Source: Geosiphon pyriformis (lineage: Eukaryota > Glomeromycota > Glomeromycetes > Archaeosporales > Geosiphonaceae). Taken from it: a DNA stretch of 60,130 nt. Both the position numbers and the translations under genes were made by a program. Each line of letters begins with the position of its first letter. Position 1 is the first letter of the stretch. This document shows, in pieces, positions 23,583-35,400 of the stretch. The notes beneath the pieces were generated by a model. That model saw nothing but the letters and a program-made list of their open reading frames with translations, did not search any database and had not been told where the DNA came from. The stretch covers positions 46,797-106,926 of the forward strand of contig JAAOMT010000198.1 of NCBI GenBank assembly GCA_016748015.1, read 5' to 3'.

Positions 23583-23990
23583 AATATCTTAATATTTTGT
23601 CGTCTTTCTATTCACATTTAAAACTTTTTTAATTTTTTCTGGCATTGAGTCTACAACTTCCCAAAGAATTAAAGTATTAAATTTAGATAACTTTTTTTCT
23701 AAAACATCTACAGTTTTCAGAAATCTTTCAAATTTCCGAATATTATATTTCACTAGTTTCCAGATTTTTTCTATGGGATTTAGATCGGGAGCAGTTGCTA
23801 GCCAATTCATAGTTTTAATTTTTTTTGCAACCCATTTCACAACATCATTTGCAATATGAATCGATGCATTATCTTATTGAAACACCAAATTTTCACTTGC
23901 CAATGAACATAATATTTTGTAAAATGGTAAAAAAATATTTATTGATTTTCTTTCTTTGTACTCGTCAAAAAATATTGACAGACTTTTGAT
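23583..23990 (-). pseudogene. Tc1/mariner transposase C-terminal relic
   Basis: On the minus strand, one frame reads FFDEYKERKS (near 23970), then VFQ-stop-DNASIHIANDVVKWV, then MNWLATAPDLNPIEKIWKLV, with a stop at 23589. The DNA.xHxA and WxxxPDLNPIEKIW motifs are diagnostic of the Tc1/mariner DDE/D catalytic core. One in-frame stop (TAA where QQDNA is expected, near 23876) and no readable N-terminal half make it a pseudogene. Host orientation is opposite to the first relic at 1-450, and the sequence differs enough to be another subfamily. Confidence 0.85.
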
Positions 23991-24599
23991 TTTCTCTTAC
24001 AAACATTTTATAACCATTACCGAGCTTGAAAGTTAGTGTTACACATTTTACATTATATTTTTTGCAGCTAAATGGAATCAAATTTTGTATTATTAAGCAA
24101 CCTTTTCAAAGAATACTTGAGCTCTAAATTGTTAACAATATCACAAAGTGGTTTGCATCGTTTTATTATAGCTTTTCGTAAAAGTGCATTTTTTTTGTTT
24201 GTTTTTTTTTTTTTGAAATATGCAATCTTTTCAGGCTGTGATAAAATTTTTCATTTATCTATGAACTGTTGTATTGTTGTAAAGTCACCACAAATAATTT
24301 AAATGGGGAAATTTTTACGTTTTATTTACTGGATTGGTTACGTGTGTATATCACAGACGTTATTTTCCAAGAAGACTTATTGAGCTAAAAAAAATTGAAA
24401 TTAATACATGTGTGTAATTGTTGTTGTTGTTTTTTTTTTAATTTAATGTATTGTTTTATTTTTAATTGCTCAAGTTTTTAATATATATTTTGATTTTTAA
24501 ATTATTTAGTTTGAAATAATTTATTAAATTTTTAAATGAATTTATGTTATTAAAATAAAAATTGGTTAAAAAAAATAAAATTTCAAAAAACAAAAATTT

Positions 24600-24700
24600 G
24601 AACTGTGATCCATTCAAGCATTATCATAAAAGTAGATCATGCACTTTTTACATGTGATCATATGCCGCGATCCCAAAAGTTCATAAATCCTAAATGTTCT
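24600..24700 (-). repeat. LINE-type 3' tail block, inverted copy
   Basis: The minus strand reads tgatcacatgtaaaaagtgc followed by atgatctac. This matches the tail of the 53146-53250 copy (gatcacatatagaaaataca then tgatttac) at most positions. It is the only tail copy on the minus strand. Its surroundings (24600-24840) are less AT-rich than the island and contain CpG, so it may be younger or of different origin. Confidence 0.55.
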
Positions 24701-26150
24701 AGCGTATAACCACATTTCTCAACAAATTTCCTCAAAACTTTGCGTTATAGATAGGATGTGGCGTCATTCCTAGTCAGATCGACTTTCTCAAAGGGACCCA
24801 GATACGCTCAACTATTTTTTGTGCGATACAGTTTTATGACATAATTAACAAAATATAAGATATTAAATAATAAAAAATAATAATAAAATTAAAAATTTTC
24901 ATATTTTATAAAACATATTAATCATTTATACAAATCAAATTTAATTAATTGAAACTTATTTTTTTGTAAGAATTTTGAAAAAAATATTGCTTAAAATTAA
25001 TTATAATGATATCAAGAAACTTAAATATAAAACAATTTTAAATTACATACATTTAAAAATAGTTGATTTATGTTTGATTCAAAGTAAAAATTAATTTCAA
25101 GTTGGTATAGATTAAAAAATCAAAAGAATTTTGTTTGAATTTTATTTGTGTATATAAACAGATTTGTAACACAAATAATATTAGTTAAATAAGATTATTA
25201 GTTTATTTACTTTTAAATAATTTTTTACCAATTTTTTGATTAAAATTTAATATATAACAGTTTCAAATTATAAAACTAATAGGGATATATTAATTTATGA
25301 AATCGATCAAATTTATATTAAATTTACGGAGAATCAAGAAACAAAGTTTCATTAAATGCAATTTATTAAAACTCCTTTAAAAAGATAAACAATTAATTAA
25401 TACGTCAAATCATTAATAAATTATTATTATTATTATTATTATTTCAATCGAAATGCCAAGCGTAAAAAACTTTTTAGAAAAAGAAATTAAACCTTTTTCA
25501 TTTCAATAAATTCTTAAGCTAGCTTATAAATAATTTTATGAACTGGATTTATGAGTCTCATTGAGGTTATTCCTTAGCAGAATGTGACAAAAAAATTTAT
25601 TCAAAACAATTAGTAACTAATTTAATTAAAGGTAAACAAACAAATCTAAAAAAGCCAACAATCTTTAATCAATATTCATAAAAAATACTAGTCTTCTTTT
25701 GATCAACTAGAACTTTTGTAACCTTTCATAGATTTCCAAAGATTTGATATTTTTCATTCTCAGAAATGAGCGTTCTTAAAGTAATTTATCATTACAATCA
25801 TCCTGATCAATGATTAAAAAGTTTTTTCATTATATGATCGATTGATCCGTATATTTACATTATTTTTATTTTTCTTTACCTTTTTTAATTCTGATTATCT
25901 TTACCTTTTAATGAATACCGATCACAGATCTAATAAATTTCTATGAAGGAAATTAAAATTATCATTTGATCTAATTTTTTGAACAAGAAACTCAAATCTT
26001 CAAGCAAAATGCTAATAAGAAGGAAAATGAAGAATCTTTGAAAATCATCATTAGTGAATAAAATTAAAAAGAAGATCAATTGAAACAGAAATCTCGAACT
26101 TTTTCATGGAAATCATGGAAAGCATACGGTTCAGTAGTGTGTATGTAGAT

Positions 26151-26181
<31 letters not shown>

Positions 26182-26580
26182 AAGAAGAAGAAGAAGAAGA
26201 AGACGAAGAAGGAGGTTAAAATAATGATTTAATACTCAGGAGGAAATATTTAGAAAATAAATTCGAGTAAGAAACTAATTACATAGGCTAACTCGAAATA
26301 GGGAGGATAACAGATAAGAATGATTTTCATTAAAAAGAAAGCTCTAAATTGAATGGTGAATTTTCGGTTACACATTTTTTATTATCAACAAATATTAATA
26401 CTGAAAAAGGAAAATAAAAAAGATTAAATATTGAGGAGAGCCGAAAATTTATTATCAAATATTTGTTCTTAATTTTGACTTTGAAATGAAAAAAAAAAAA
26501 AACATCAACTAGATTTTTTTGGGTTGTTTAACTCGGTACCTGACAAAAAATTAATTAAGAGGCTTGGCAGAAAGAAAATA
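24701..26580. other. AT-rich spacer, right edge of the first island
   Basis: No gene is recognised. Composition returns gradually to that of ordinary spacer after about 25,400. It contains (ATT)n near 25424-25442 and (AAG)n at 26152-26202. Confidence 0.45.
26152..26202. repeat. (AAG)n microsatellite
   Basis: About 16 AAG units, purine-only on the plus strand, 0.5 kb upstream of the mucin-like gene. Confidence 0.9.
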
Positions 26581-26582
26581 TG

Positions 26583-26591
26583 TATAAAAAA
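26583..26591 (+). promoter_or_regulatory. TATA-like box of the mucin-like gene
   Basis: TATAAAAAA, 105 bp upstream of the start codon at 26696, followed by a less AT-rich stretch. It fits a core promoter, but AT richness makes chance matches common. Confidence 0.4.
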
Positions 26592-26695
26592 GCAAGGCGA
26601 AACCGAAATTTTTATCGTTTAAACTTTATAAACTTTTGCCAGAGACTCCAAAGATAAGATCACAATTAATAAATTTTACTCAAAATTTGGAGAAA

Positions 26696-27890
26696 ATGTT
26701 AAAAATATCAAGAATCAATATACATCCATTTCCAATTTTTACTAGTTTTACTAGTTTTTTCTACTTAGTAGCATTCCTTTTGCTACTCTCTTTTCCATTC
26801 TTATTAGCACAAAATTCGGCCCCAATTTCAACCCTAACCCAAGCTGATATACAAAGGATATTCCTAGAAGCAATCCCTGGCGCTACACAAGAGCAAATTA
26901 ACCAAGTACTGTCCTCAATACAACCATTTATCGCTTCGACACCAATTCCCCAACAACCCGTTGAAGCTCCACCTCAAACTCAGGATGCTCCACCTCAAAC
27001 TCAGGATGCTCCACCTCAAACTCAGGATGCTCCACCTCAAACTCAGGATGCTCCAACTCAAACTCAGGCTGCCCCAGTTCAGACAGGTAATTTTCCCGGT
27101 ACTCACAATTTTTTGATTGTTTCTTTAGCTCGCGGCATGATTGTATCATCAATGATGCATATCAGCTGCTGAAAATATCGAACAATCTGAATTACAAATA
27201 GAAACCCCTGAATCACCAGCCCCACCCCCAATTGAAACTCCTGTTGAACAACAACCAGCCCCGCAACCACCACCAACTGAAACACCTGTTGAACAACAAT
27301 CAGCCCCGCAACCACCACCAACTGAAACACCTGTTGAACAACAATCAGCCCCGCAACCACCACCAACTGAAACACCTGTTGAACAACAGCCAGCCCCGCT
27401 ACTAACAGACACCCCAGTGCCTGAAACGAGTGCTTCTCAAAATTCTGCTAATGCTGTATTTTCAACTTCTACAGATTCAATTACTGCTACTTCTACACCA
27501 ATTGATGGATCAACGCCAACACCAAACGATACATCAATGCCAACACCAACTGATACTTCTACACCAACCGATGCATTAAGCGATACATCAACGCCGACAT
27601 CAACTGATACTTCTACTTCAACCGATACTACATCAACCGATGATACTACCTCAACAGATTCTACATCATCAACAGATTCTACATCATCAACAGACTCTAC
27701 ATCATCAACAGACTCTACATCATCAACGGACTCTACACCAACAGAAACATCAAGTGCTCAACGTCGAGTTTCATTGGAGGTTCTCGGATCCACCGGTCTA
27801 TTTGGAATCATTGGATCAAGTGGTTTGGCAATTTGGGTGATAAATTTTTTGATTGGATTTGTTAGCTTTTCTGCTATCGTTTCTGTTTAA
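26696..27890 (+). CDS. secreted mucin-like, probably GPI-anchored cell-wall protein
   Basis: Two exons, 26696-27086 and 27166-27890; the intron is 79 nt, gtaatt..atcag, and joins a single frame of 371 aa. The N-terminal signal peptide ends near LLAQ. Then follow about 60 ordinary residues (DIQRIFLEAIPGATQEQINQ) and three tandem arrays: a 7-residue unit APPQTQD repeated about five times, a 15-residue Pro-rich unit containing PAPQPPPTETPVEQQ repeated about four times, and Ser/Thr/Asp units such as TDSTSS repeated about five times. The C-terminus is hydrophobic after a small-residue stretch, as for a GPI signal. The Ser/Thr-rich part should be heavily O-glycosylated. A likely role is the cell surface or the host interface; no enzyme domain is present. 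A start 60 bp upstream is not ATG, so 26696 was chosen. Confidence 0.88.
26971..27060 (+). repeat. 21-bp coding minisatellite
   Basis: About four to five tandem copies of a unit that starts gctccacctcaaactcag, coding for APPQTQD. The copies are nearly identical at nucleotide level, so the array is young or kept homogeneous. Confidence 0.85.
27223..27400 (+). repeat. 45-bp coding minisatellite
   Basis: About four tandem copies of a 45-bp unit containing ccagccccgcaaccaccacc, coding for PAPQPPPTETPVEQQ. The two middle copies are almost identical. Confidence 0.85.
27651..27745 (+). repeat. 18-bp coding minisatellite
   Basis: About five tandem copies of a unit like gattctacatcatcaaca coding for DSTSST. 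Confidence 0.85.
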
Positions 27891-27909
27891 GTTTTTTTTT
27901 TTTTCGAGA

Positions 27910-27915
27910 AATAAA
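27910..27915 (+). terminator. AATAAA polyadenylation-type signal
   Basis: 20 bp after the stop codon of the mucin-like gene. Not tested further. Confidence 0.35.
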
Positions 27916-28884
27916 ACTTTCCGTGTACAATCAAAGGACAAGAATTCAAGATTCGAATGCCTAGTAAAAAGCTTTAGTTATTGAAAATTCAATTTAGATA
28001 ATGTAATATTATATTTTAGATTTATCAATTTCGTTGTATCGTCTAGTTTAGATTCTTTTGTTCAATACACTCATATTATTGGCCGTTGATAAGAACTCCC
28101 GAAAATTTGATAATCAATGGCAAGTTTTTAAGATGATTTTTAACCTAATTAAATTAAATTAAATTCGCACCTCAGATCTCGTATCCAAAGTGTTTAGTAT
28201 AAGAGCTCTAATCACATTTTCTTAATTTCAAATTATCTCTTGCCAAGACATCTTTTGAAAAAAAATCTATTGGTTTTTGGGGAAAAGGTTTAGAAAAATA
28301 TATATATATGCCAAGTAAATTAAAATCTCATGATTCTCCAATATTTTTTGTTACGAACCCCGTTATTTGAATAGTCGAGAATTTAAGTTGTTTAGTCTAA
28401 ACCAGAAGCTTATTCTTGAATCCCCGAAAAAATTTCACGAATATGTGTTTTCTTAATAAATCTGACGTATGAGACTATCGCGATCTCAAAATTTTTAGTT
28501 GGCTTATACAATTGACTAATCACAAGCAGATTTTAATTAAACCATTGTTCATTGATTCCTTTTATTTATGCTAGTCGAAACTTCCCATTAACAATTTCTT
28601 GTTTGCTTATTAATTTATTTATTTGTTTATTTGTTTGTTTGTTTGTTTGTTTGTTTGTTTATTTGTTTTTTTGTTACTTTTAATATACCCAAACTCCTAA
28701 ATTAGTACAAGTGATAATACCAATGATGTGAAGACAAATTTAGAATTTCCAAGATTTCTAAATCTATGAATATATTGTTTATCTTCATCTCCTAAACAAG
28801 CATTTAAAAATACGGCACCATGATTACATTTTCAATATTTTTATTCAGAAAAAATTTAGCTCTCTATTCATATTATACATATTT
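27916..28884. other. spacer between convergent genes
   Basis: No gene found. It contains a (TTTG)n run near 28611-28670 and short poly-A/T runs. It separates the 3' ends of the mucin-like gene and VPS13. Confidence 0.5.
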
Positions 28885-29413
28885 TTAGTCAACTGCTCTT
28901 TTATCCATGTTATATTCGTTGATTACTTCTTCGACCTGTTTTTCGAACCAAGACTTTTTCGAGTTTTCAGATATGGGAATGAATGGTCCAGGAAGGTTTT
29001 CACGAACTATTAATAAAATTCCTGCTGGTTGAAGAGATATTGTTTGAAGATCTAGAATAGTAATAGAAATGTGAAGAAAAATTTTTATTATAAATGGCTA
29101 TAGATATCCAAGGGAATTGGCATAATACCAGAACATCGTTAACAAACCTTTGAATAAGACCTCCCATTCAACTTTTAATTTTTTAGTACGAATTTGCATT
29201 ATTCGCGTCCGAGTAAGCATTACCACCATATCATCTCTCAATTCTGAGTTTAAAAAAAATTAGGAAAATCAAGGGAGAATAACAAAATGTGACAAATCAT
29301 TACATAATAACAAGATCATACCAAGATGTGCCAAGTACTCTTCATGGAAATATTTTCCATTTTCGAGTTCTTTCAACCAATATTGTCCCTGAGCTTCTCG
29401 CTCTTGGTATGGC

Positions 29414-29455
<42 letters not shown>

Positions 29456-32400
29456 CATGAAAATCCAAGTCGGGAAATTTGATTTTAAGGAAAAATCTTA
29501 AAAATACTGAATACCCGTAAAATTCCATCACGTCCAACGTATCTTGGAAGCCGAGCAGGGATAATATCATTATCATCAAAAACGGTAGTCGTATTGCGTA
29601 TGCCTGTTTTCAGCAAAAAAAAACCACAAATGAGATTTGGTGTGAGTCATGATATTAAGATGTAATTTAATTCATACCTTCTGTGACATTGCTTGCCAGA
29701 TCAAATACACCAACAACGGGTTTTGTAACAAACCTATTTTTTTGGTTTTAAGGTTAGGTATTAATATTAGAACGGATATCTATATTCACAGCGAAGTCAA
29801 AACATACCCCACAAGGCCTTTTCCGAAACCTTTGACCAAACCAGCTGCCCCTTCTCTTCCAGCACCTTCGATTGGTTTCCGCTATTCATTCATAGGTCAA
29901 GATTCTCAATTAAGAAACCCACAAAAAAAGAAGAAGGAATAACTCCTAAGAAAAGGATGTTGCCTACCACTAATCCTTCAATACCACTTGTTATGCTGGT
30001 TACTAAGGAACTTGCTCCTTGCGTAACACCATAAAATGCATGTTTTGGACGGTTACGAAATTGTGCCATTCTTCGTCGATCTTGGAATGATTTGTCAAGC
30101 GTTGCAGCAGATAAACCTGAGGAGCATGGGATAAACGAGATTAATTAACCAAAGAAGCGATTTTAAGGTGATTGCAAACTTTGTAATGTCCTTGGCATAA
30201 AAACCTTTGCCGATGCTTCCAGTGAATTTAGAAACACTATCACTAAATCCATAGACAGTTTTCTTGAAGAAACTAACAGTTCCCTGAAATAAATAAAATT
30301 TTAAGATTCGACTGAATGTCGATTAAATCTTTCCAAATCTTTATCTTACTCTGGCAAGACCAATACCAAGATCCTGTGGCCCACTCATAATAAAACCTTG
30401 ATAAGGCTCGTAGAAAATTGCAGCAACTCCAGAACCGAGGTTATTGAAGAGGCCAACAGGATTTCCCAAAAAATCCGCTGAACCTACAATTTTATGAACC
30501 TTATAATTGACGATTAAAAAGGTAAATTATTCTTAAAATCGTGAAATAATTAAAAGGCGCAACCATGCTATTTATCACCTGATAAAAGAATTCTTGCCCA
30601 TAATGCTGACGAATACGATCAATCAAAACAGGTCCACTCACTCGCATGTTTTCCGTAAGTAAAGCATTTAACTTGATTGGAGCATCCTTTTACGAACGAT
30701 TAATAAGTACTAAAAACAAATTCCCTAATCAAAAAATTAATAAATAGCGTTTGAATAATTACATTGATATTTCCAATTGCCATAGTTAAGACGTTGAAGA
30801 AAAACATGATTGGATTCCGGGGTGCTGGTCTTTAGAGAAAGCATTGTTCAGGATTATAATTTAAGTCAAGTTTCGAAGGTTTTGTAAAGACTATCAAAAG
30901 TAATTCAGAAATAAATGGTACTTGTCTTCCACGTTGATTCTTTCGGTTCTCACAAATGATATATTGATCTTCATTGGCTGAATATGCAAAAACTCAAAGT
31001 ATAGTTGATTATCCCCTTCAGCTGATTTTGACTCTGGAATATCAAGGCTCCCATCGAAGAGTCGTCTACCCGGGATAATCATTATGAACAGAAATTTGAT
31101 TAGAAAATTAAATCTTCAAGTGGGGAACATTTGATTGAAAATTGAACGTACAATTCCTTCTCAGTGTCATCAGTGGTGAGACCCCGTAATTTCATAAAGT
31201 CAAGCAAGGCAAACAAAAAATCTTCATCCATCTCAAAGCTCATCTCTTGCAGCAGCATAGAAAAGTATTTTATGTATATAACACCATGGGCTATAAAAAC
31301 CTGAATTAGTTTATTTGTGTAAAGATGGAATTCAATATATTCTCCCAACAAGAAAATACTTGCAATCGTCCTTTGCCTTAATCAATGTAGCGTGGAAACT
31401 TGGAAGGCTTTCTTTCTCTTTGGTGTCTTTTGGAATAACAGTTGGATACAATATGATAGGATAGAGCCCCCCATAAAGTTGATTGTCAATCTGAAATAAG
31501 AAATAAAGAATTGAATTAATTCATCTAAATTATAAATCAATTACTAGTCCCAAGACAAAACCTGTAGCCATCGGACTATAAAGTTGATTGATTGATAAAG
31601 CGTAGAATCACTGTATTTCAGCTCCATGCTTCGCATAGATGCGTAAGCCAATTCCTGTTAATAATAAATATGCAATATAAATGACAATGTCAGGTAAATC
31701 AAAATACTTGAACATTTATATACCTGCATCCGTTTGTTAATAATAGAGATCCCAATTCCTTCAAGTTTTATATGGACACTAATCGTTGTAACTGAATCTA
31801 TGTCAATCTGCAAGAAAAAAAATTTATTGCGCACATTTTCCGAGTAATAAACGGCAAATGAAAAATAAATCAAAGACAAACCGCTTCGAAGCCATCTTCC
31901 CTTGTAATATCAGACTTAATCGAGGAAGTAATTGAAGGAGCCAGTGGCCGAAAAATACTTTCTGCTGGCTTATAATTTGATAGGTACACAACTTGCGTGG
32001 GCCCATCAGCTACTACCTCAATAGCCATTACACAATGTCCGCCTTCCTTCGACTATTTTTGATTGATCAAATTAATAAAGGACGAGCATACTGGTTCAAA
32101 ATAGCATTGATGAAGAGTATCTTATGGTAATTACCGGATATTTGAAAGGTACAAGTGATCCTATTTCCTGTATATTAATTACCCTCTCACGATCATTCAC
32201 ATTTACAACTAAACGTTTGTCTTTGCTAGCCGGGAAATCCCAGGAGTAATACTGAATATCCCCAGGAGCCAGGCTATATCTTGTAACGGTAGGTCTTGAG
32301 CCAGGAGCCTCACGTCGGTGCGGATCCTTGAAATATCCAATCATCATGATTATTTAAAAATTCTGTCCAAATTTATAAAAAAAAAGTGACAAGAATTATA

Positions 32401-35400
32401 CCTGTTGGTAAAACACAACAGTGTCATCAGAGAAATTTTCAATGCGGAACGGCCATTTTCCTTCTTCCTTACTAAAAATGATGAATATTGTGGCTTCCTC
32501 TAATAAAAATTCAGTCCGTATCAACTCGGGCTCTTGGTCTTTTTTACTCAATTTCACATGTACCCGGCCCAGTTCATTAATATTAAAGGGAGCAGACCTT
32601 ATTCAATAATTAATAAAGTTAATATATAAGTAATAAAGTTAATATATAAGTAATAATGTGAATTTGGGGCAGGAAATCGTTTTTTACCATGAATTACTGT
32701 GTCCCGGATAACAGATCGTTAACTGTTTAACATCGCCTTGTTTTAAAAAATGGAGAGCAGCACGATCTTTTGATTTTAAAAGAGTAAATTTTGACGATCC
32801 TGGTTCGCGAAAATTCAAATTCTCGTTCAGATTGTTTTTTAGTATAAATCGGGGAGTGAATATAACTATCTTGATGAGTTTATACTGCAATTGAAAAGGA
32901 GGTTTGTAATTAATGACGAAAAATTTGCACACTCGAAAATATGCATGAGAATTATAATAATTCTTTTTTACTTTCTGATGCCCTTCTTGTATGCTGACAC
33001 CGATGTGAATTTCTTCTGATCTTGCCGCTGATGGTATAACTACCTCCATAAAACTCCCAACAGCTTCGAAGCTTAAAGGCTGTGATGGAATCAAATTTCT
33101 TAGAATCTACAAAAAAAAGATATTCATAGATAGAAATCTAAAATTATTGTACCCTGCTCCAATTAGAATCTCCAACTTTCAACAAAGCTCTATTTCGAAT
33201 TTCATCATTAGGGTATGAGAACATGTATGGAGCGACCTGAAAAATAATTTCTAATTATAATAAACTTCGCTGGTGCATAATCCATTTTCAAAAAAAACTA
33301 TAGCTTACATGACGGCTGTGTTGTCGCCACCCTATATTATTTAATTAATAAATATTTAGAAAATGAGATATAAAGAAAATCAACACAATTTTAAAGGTTA
33401 CTTAAGATAACCTTGTCCTGCGGCAATCTTGGCTGACTGTAAAAGCGATTGAGATTTGAATACCATGTCAAGGCCCGTCTTGTTTATCATTACGTAAGGA
33501 CTATAAATTGTGAATTTGAATGCTCCACCCGAATCCGGAATTTCGCTTTAAGTGGTAAAGATTGATTAGATTCATATTTATTTAAAGAACTAAAGCCGTG
33601 CACGAATAATTGAGAAATAATTAATAGCATTACTAATAAAGTATTCGCAGGTTCAATTTCAATCCTTCAGGATCCGTGAGCGTCAAAGTATTATCGACCT
33701 TGAAATCTTCGTTAGGAGTGCTAATGATTGCCCAATCACTTGGTCTGAAATCTAAATTTGATTATATGAGAAATATAGTTACGAATCCTCGGAAGGATAG
33801 TTTTATTTAAGTATTAATACCTGTTTCTAAAACTTCGACGCTGAGCAACAACAAATGGCCCAATTCAACCAAATGCAAAGCAGTAACACCCCCCTTCTGC
33901 AGTTGATTATTAGGCCAATCTTGTTTGGTACTTTTGTCAAATACGCGAAATTTGCAGTCGTACGGTAGCAGATTCTCGACTTGGACAGGTGCGCTTAGAC
34001 GAATATTCATACATGGATACTCTCTAGTTGAAAGAAGAGCGTAAAAATAAATCGAGTATGAACGTTTGTGTGATGAAAAAATTTTATCCAAGGTAATTTT
34101 GAATGAATCTTGACACACTTGACAAGTGGATCATTTCTTTTATACAGAGCAAAAACTTGGAATCTAAACGGGACTGCCTTTTGATAGGATTTGCATCCGA
34201 TTGATTTTATAGGATCTCTCTTTGTAAAATCTTGCCAGTATAAACTGGTCGCACTCCAATTATAACCAAAGCCACCTGTGATTGAATAAGATGAAATAAA
34301 AATAACCATGAAGTATAGCTAATCTCAATTACTTTTATATGGGATATTACCTTCGGGTCGAAATTTCAGTCGATTATGAAAGACGGATTCGATAGGAACG
34401 GGGCAGTCTTCACCCGGAGCTTATAAAATCTCGAGTTACCAATCATGTTTCTTTACTCTTATTCAAAAAGATATCTTTTTCACATACCTATCTGGTGAAT
34501 CCTCGAGACATTTTCCTCTTGAGAATCAACTATCATCATTTCAATATTCAATAGTGTACGATTCTCAACCACAAGAGACGAGCGGAATGTCACATATTTT
34601 ATATTGTCTATCAATTTAATGTCACAAACAAGTCTATGCGAAACTTTTTTTAACTTGGGGCGCAGTATATACAATGTTTCACCCTCCCGATCAACAGAAA
34701 TGTTTTTGATACTTTCCCAGCTGGCTCCTTCAAATTGAAGCCCCAGCAAATTTTTTGTGACAGCCATATTCTGAGGGGAAATATTTTAACATAGTTTGTG
34801 AACCACAATATTCTGCTCCGAAAATTAAAACTTTGAATCATACCTCACGTGTTTTGCGCCAATCATCAAATCGCCAATTTGTGTCCTCACCATCCGCCAA
34901 TTTTTGAATGACAGTGTCCATGTTATCACTTGGCGACACTGCCCAAACATGCATATCGCAACCTGTTCTGTTCCTCAATATATAGGGTGTTTTTGACCCT
35001 CTAGCAGTATTCAATACGTGCTAAATTGAAACATAAATCTCAGTTTAGATAAGGCAATCACTTCACAAAACAATTGATTAAAAATCTGGAACCGACCTCT
35101 CCTTCTTGGTCAAAAATCGAAAGGCTGGTCAACATTGTCTCTAAAAATATGTGCGTAATATTGATCTCCAATCTTTGTTGAGAAGATATATCAACAACCA
35201 AGCATTCGCTATTCAAAGCTTTGGAGGCCTAATATTTATTACATCAACGAATATTAATGAGGAAAATCTCCAACATCCAGAATCAAGTTTATTCTTATAT
35301 ACATGTAGAGTGTATTGCCATGGTTCGATTAACGGTTCCCAATGAGAGTTTGTCAAGTTGAAATAGTTCACATAGGAGGTGAAGGCGGTTTCTACACTTA

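Noticed and set aside
9800-25000. Mitochondrial DNA insertion as an explanation for the AT-rich island
   Set aside because: No mitochondrial protein or rRNA segment is readable, while LINE RT and RNase H are, with graded decay between copies.
26915-27412. Long minus-strand frames opposite the mucin-like gene
   Set aside because: They exist only because the repeats are multiples of three and lack stops on both strands; they have no start context or signal of their own.
29373-29579. Minus-strand frame with a poly-Tyr run
   Set aside because: Translation of the (AAT)n microsatellite at a VPS13 intron end, in the wrong frame for the gene.
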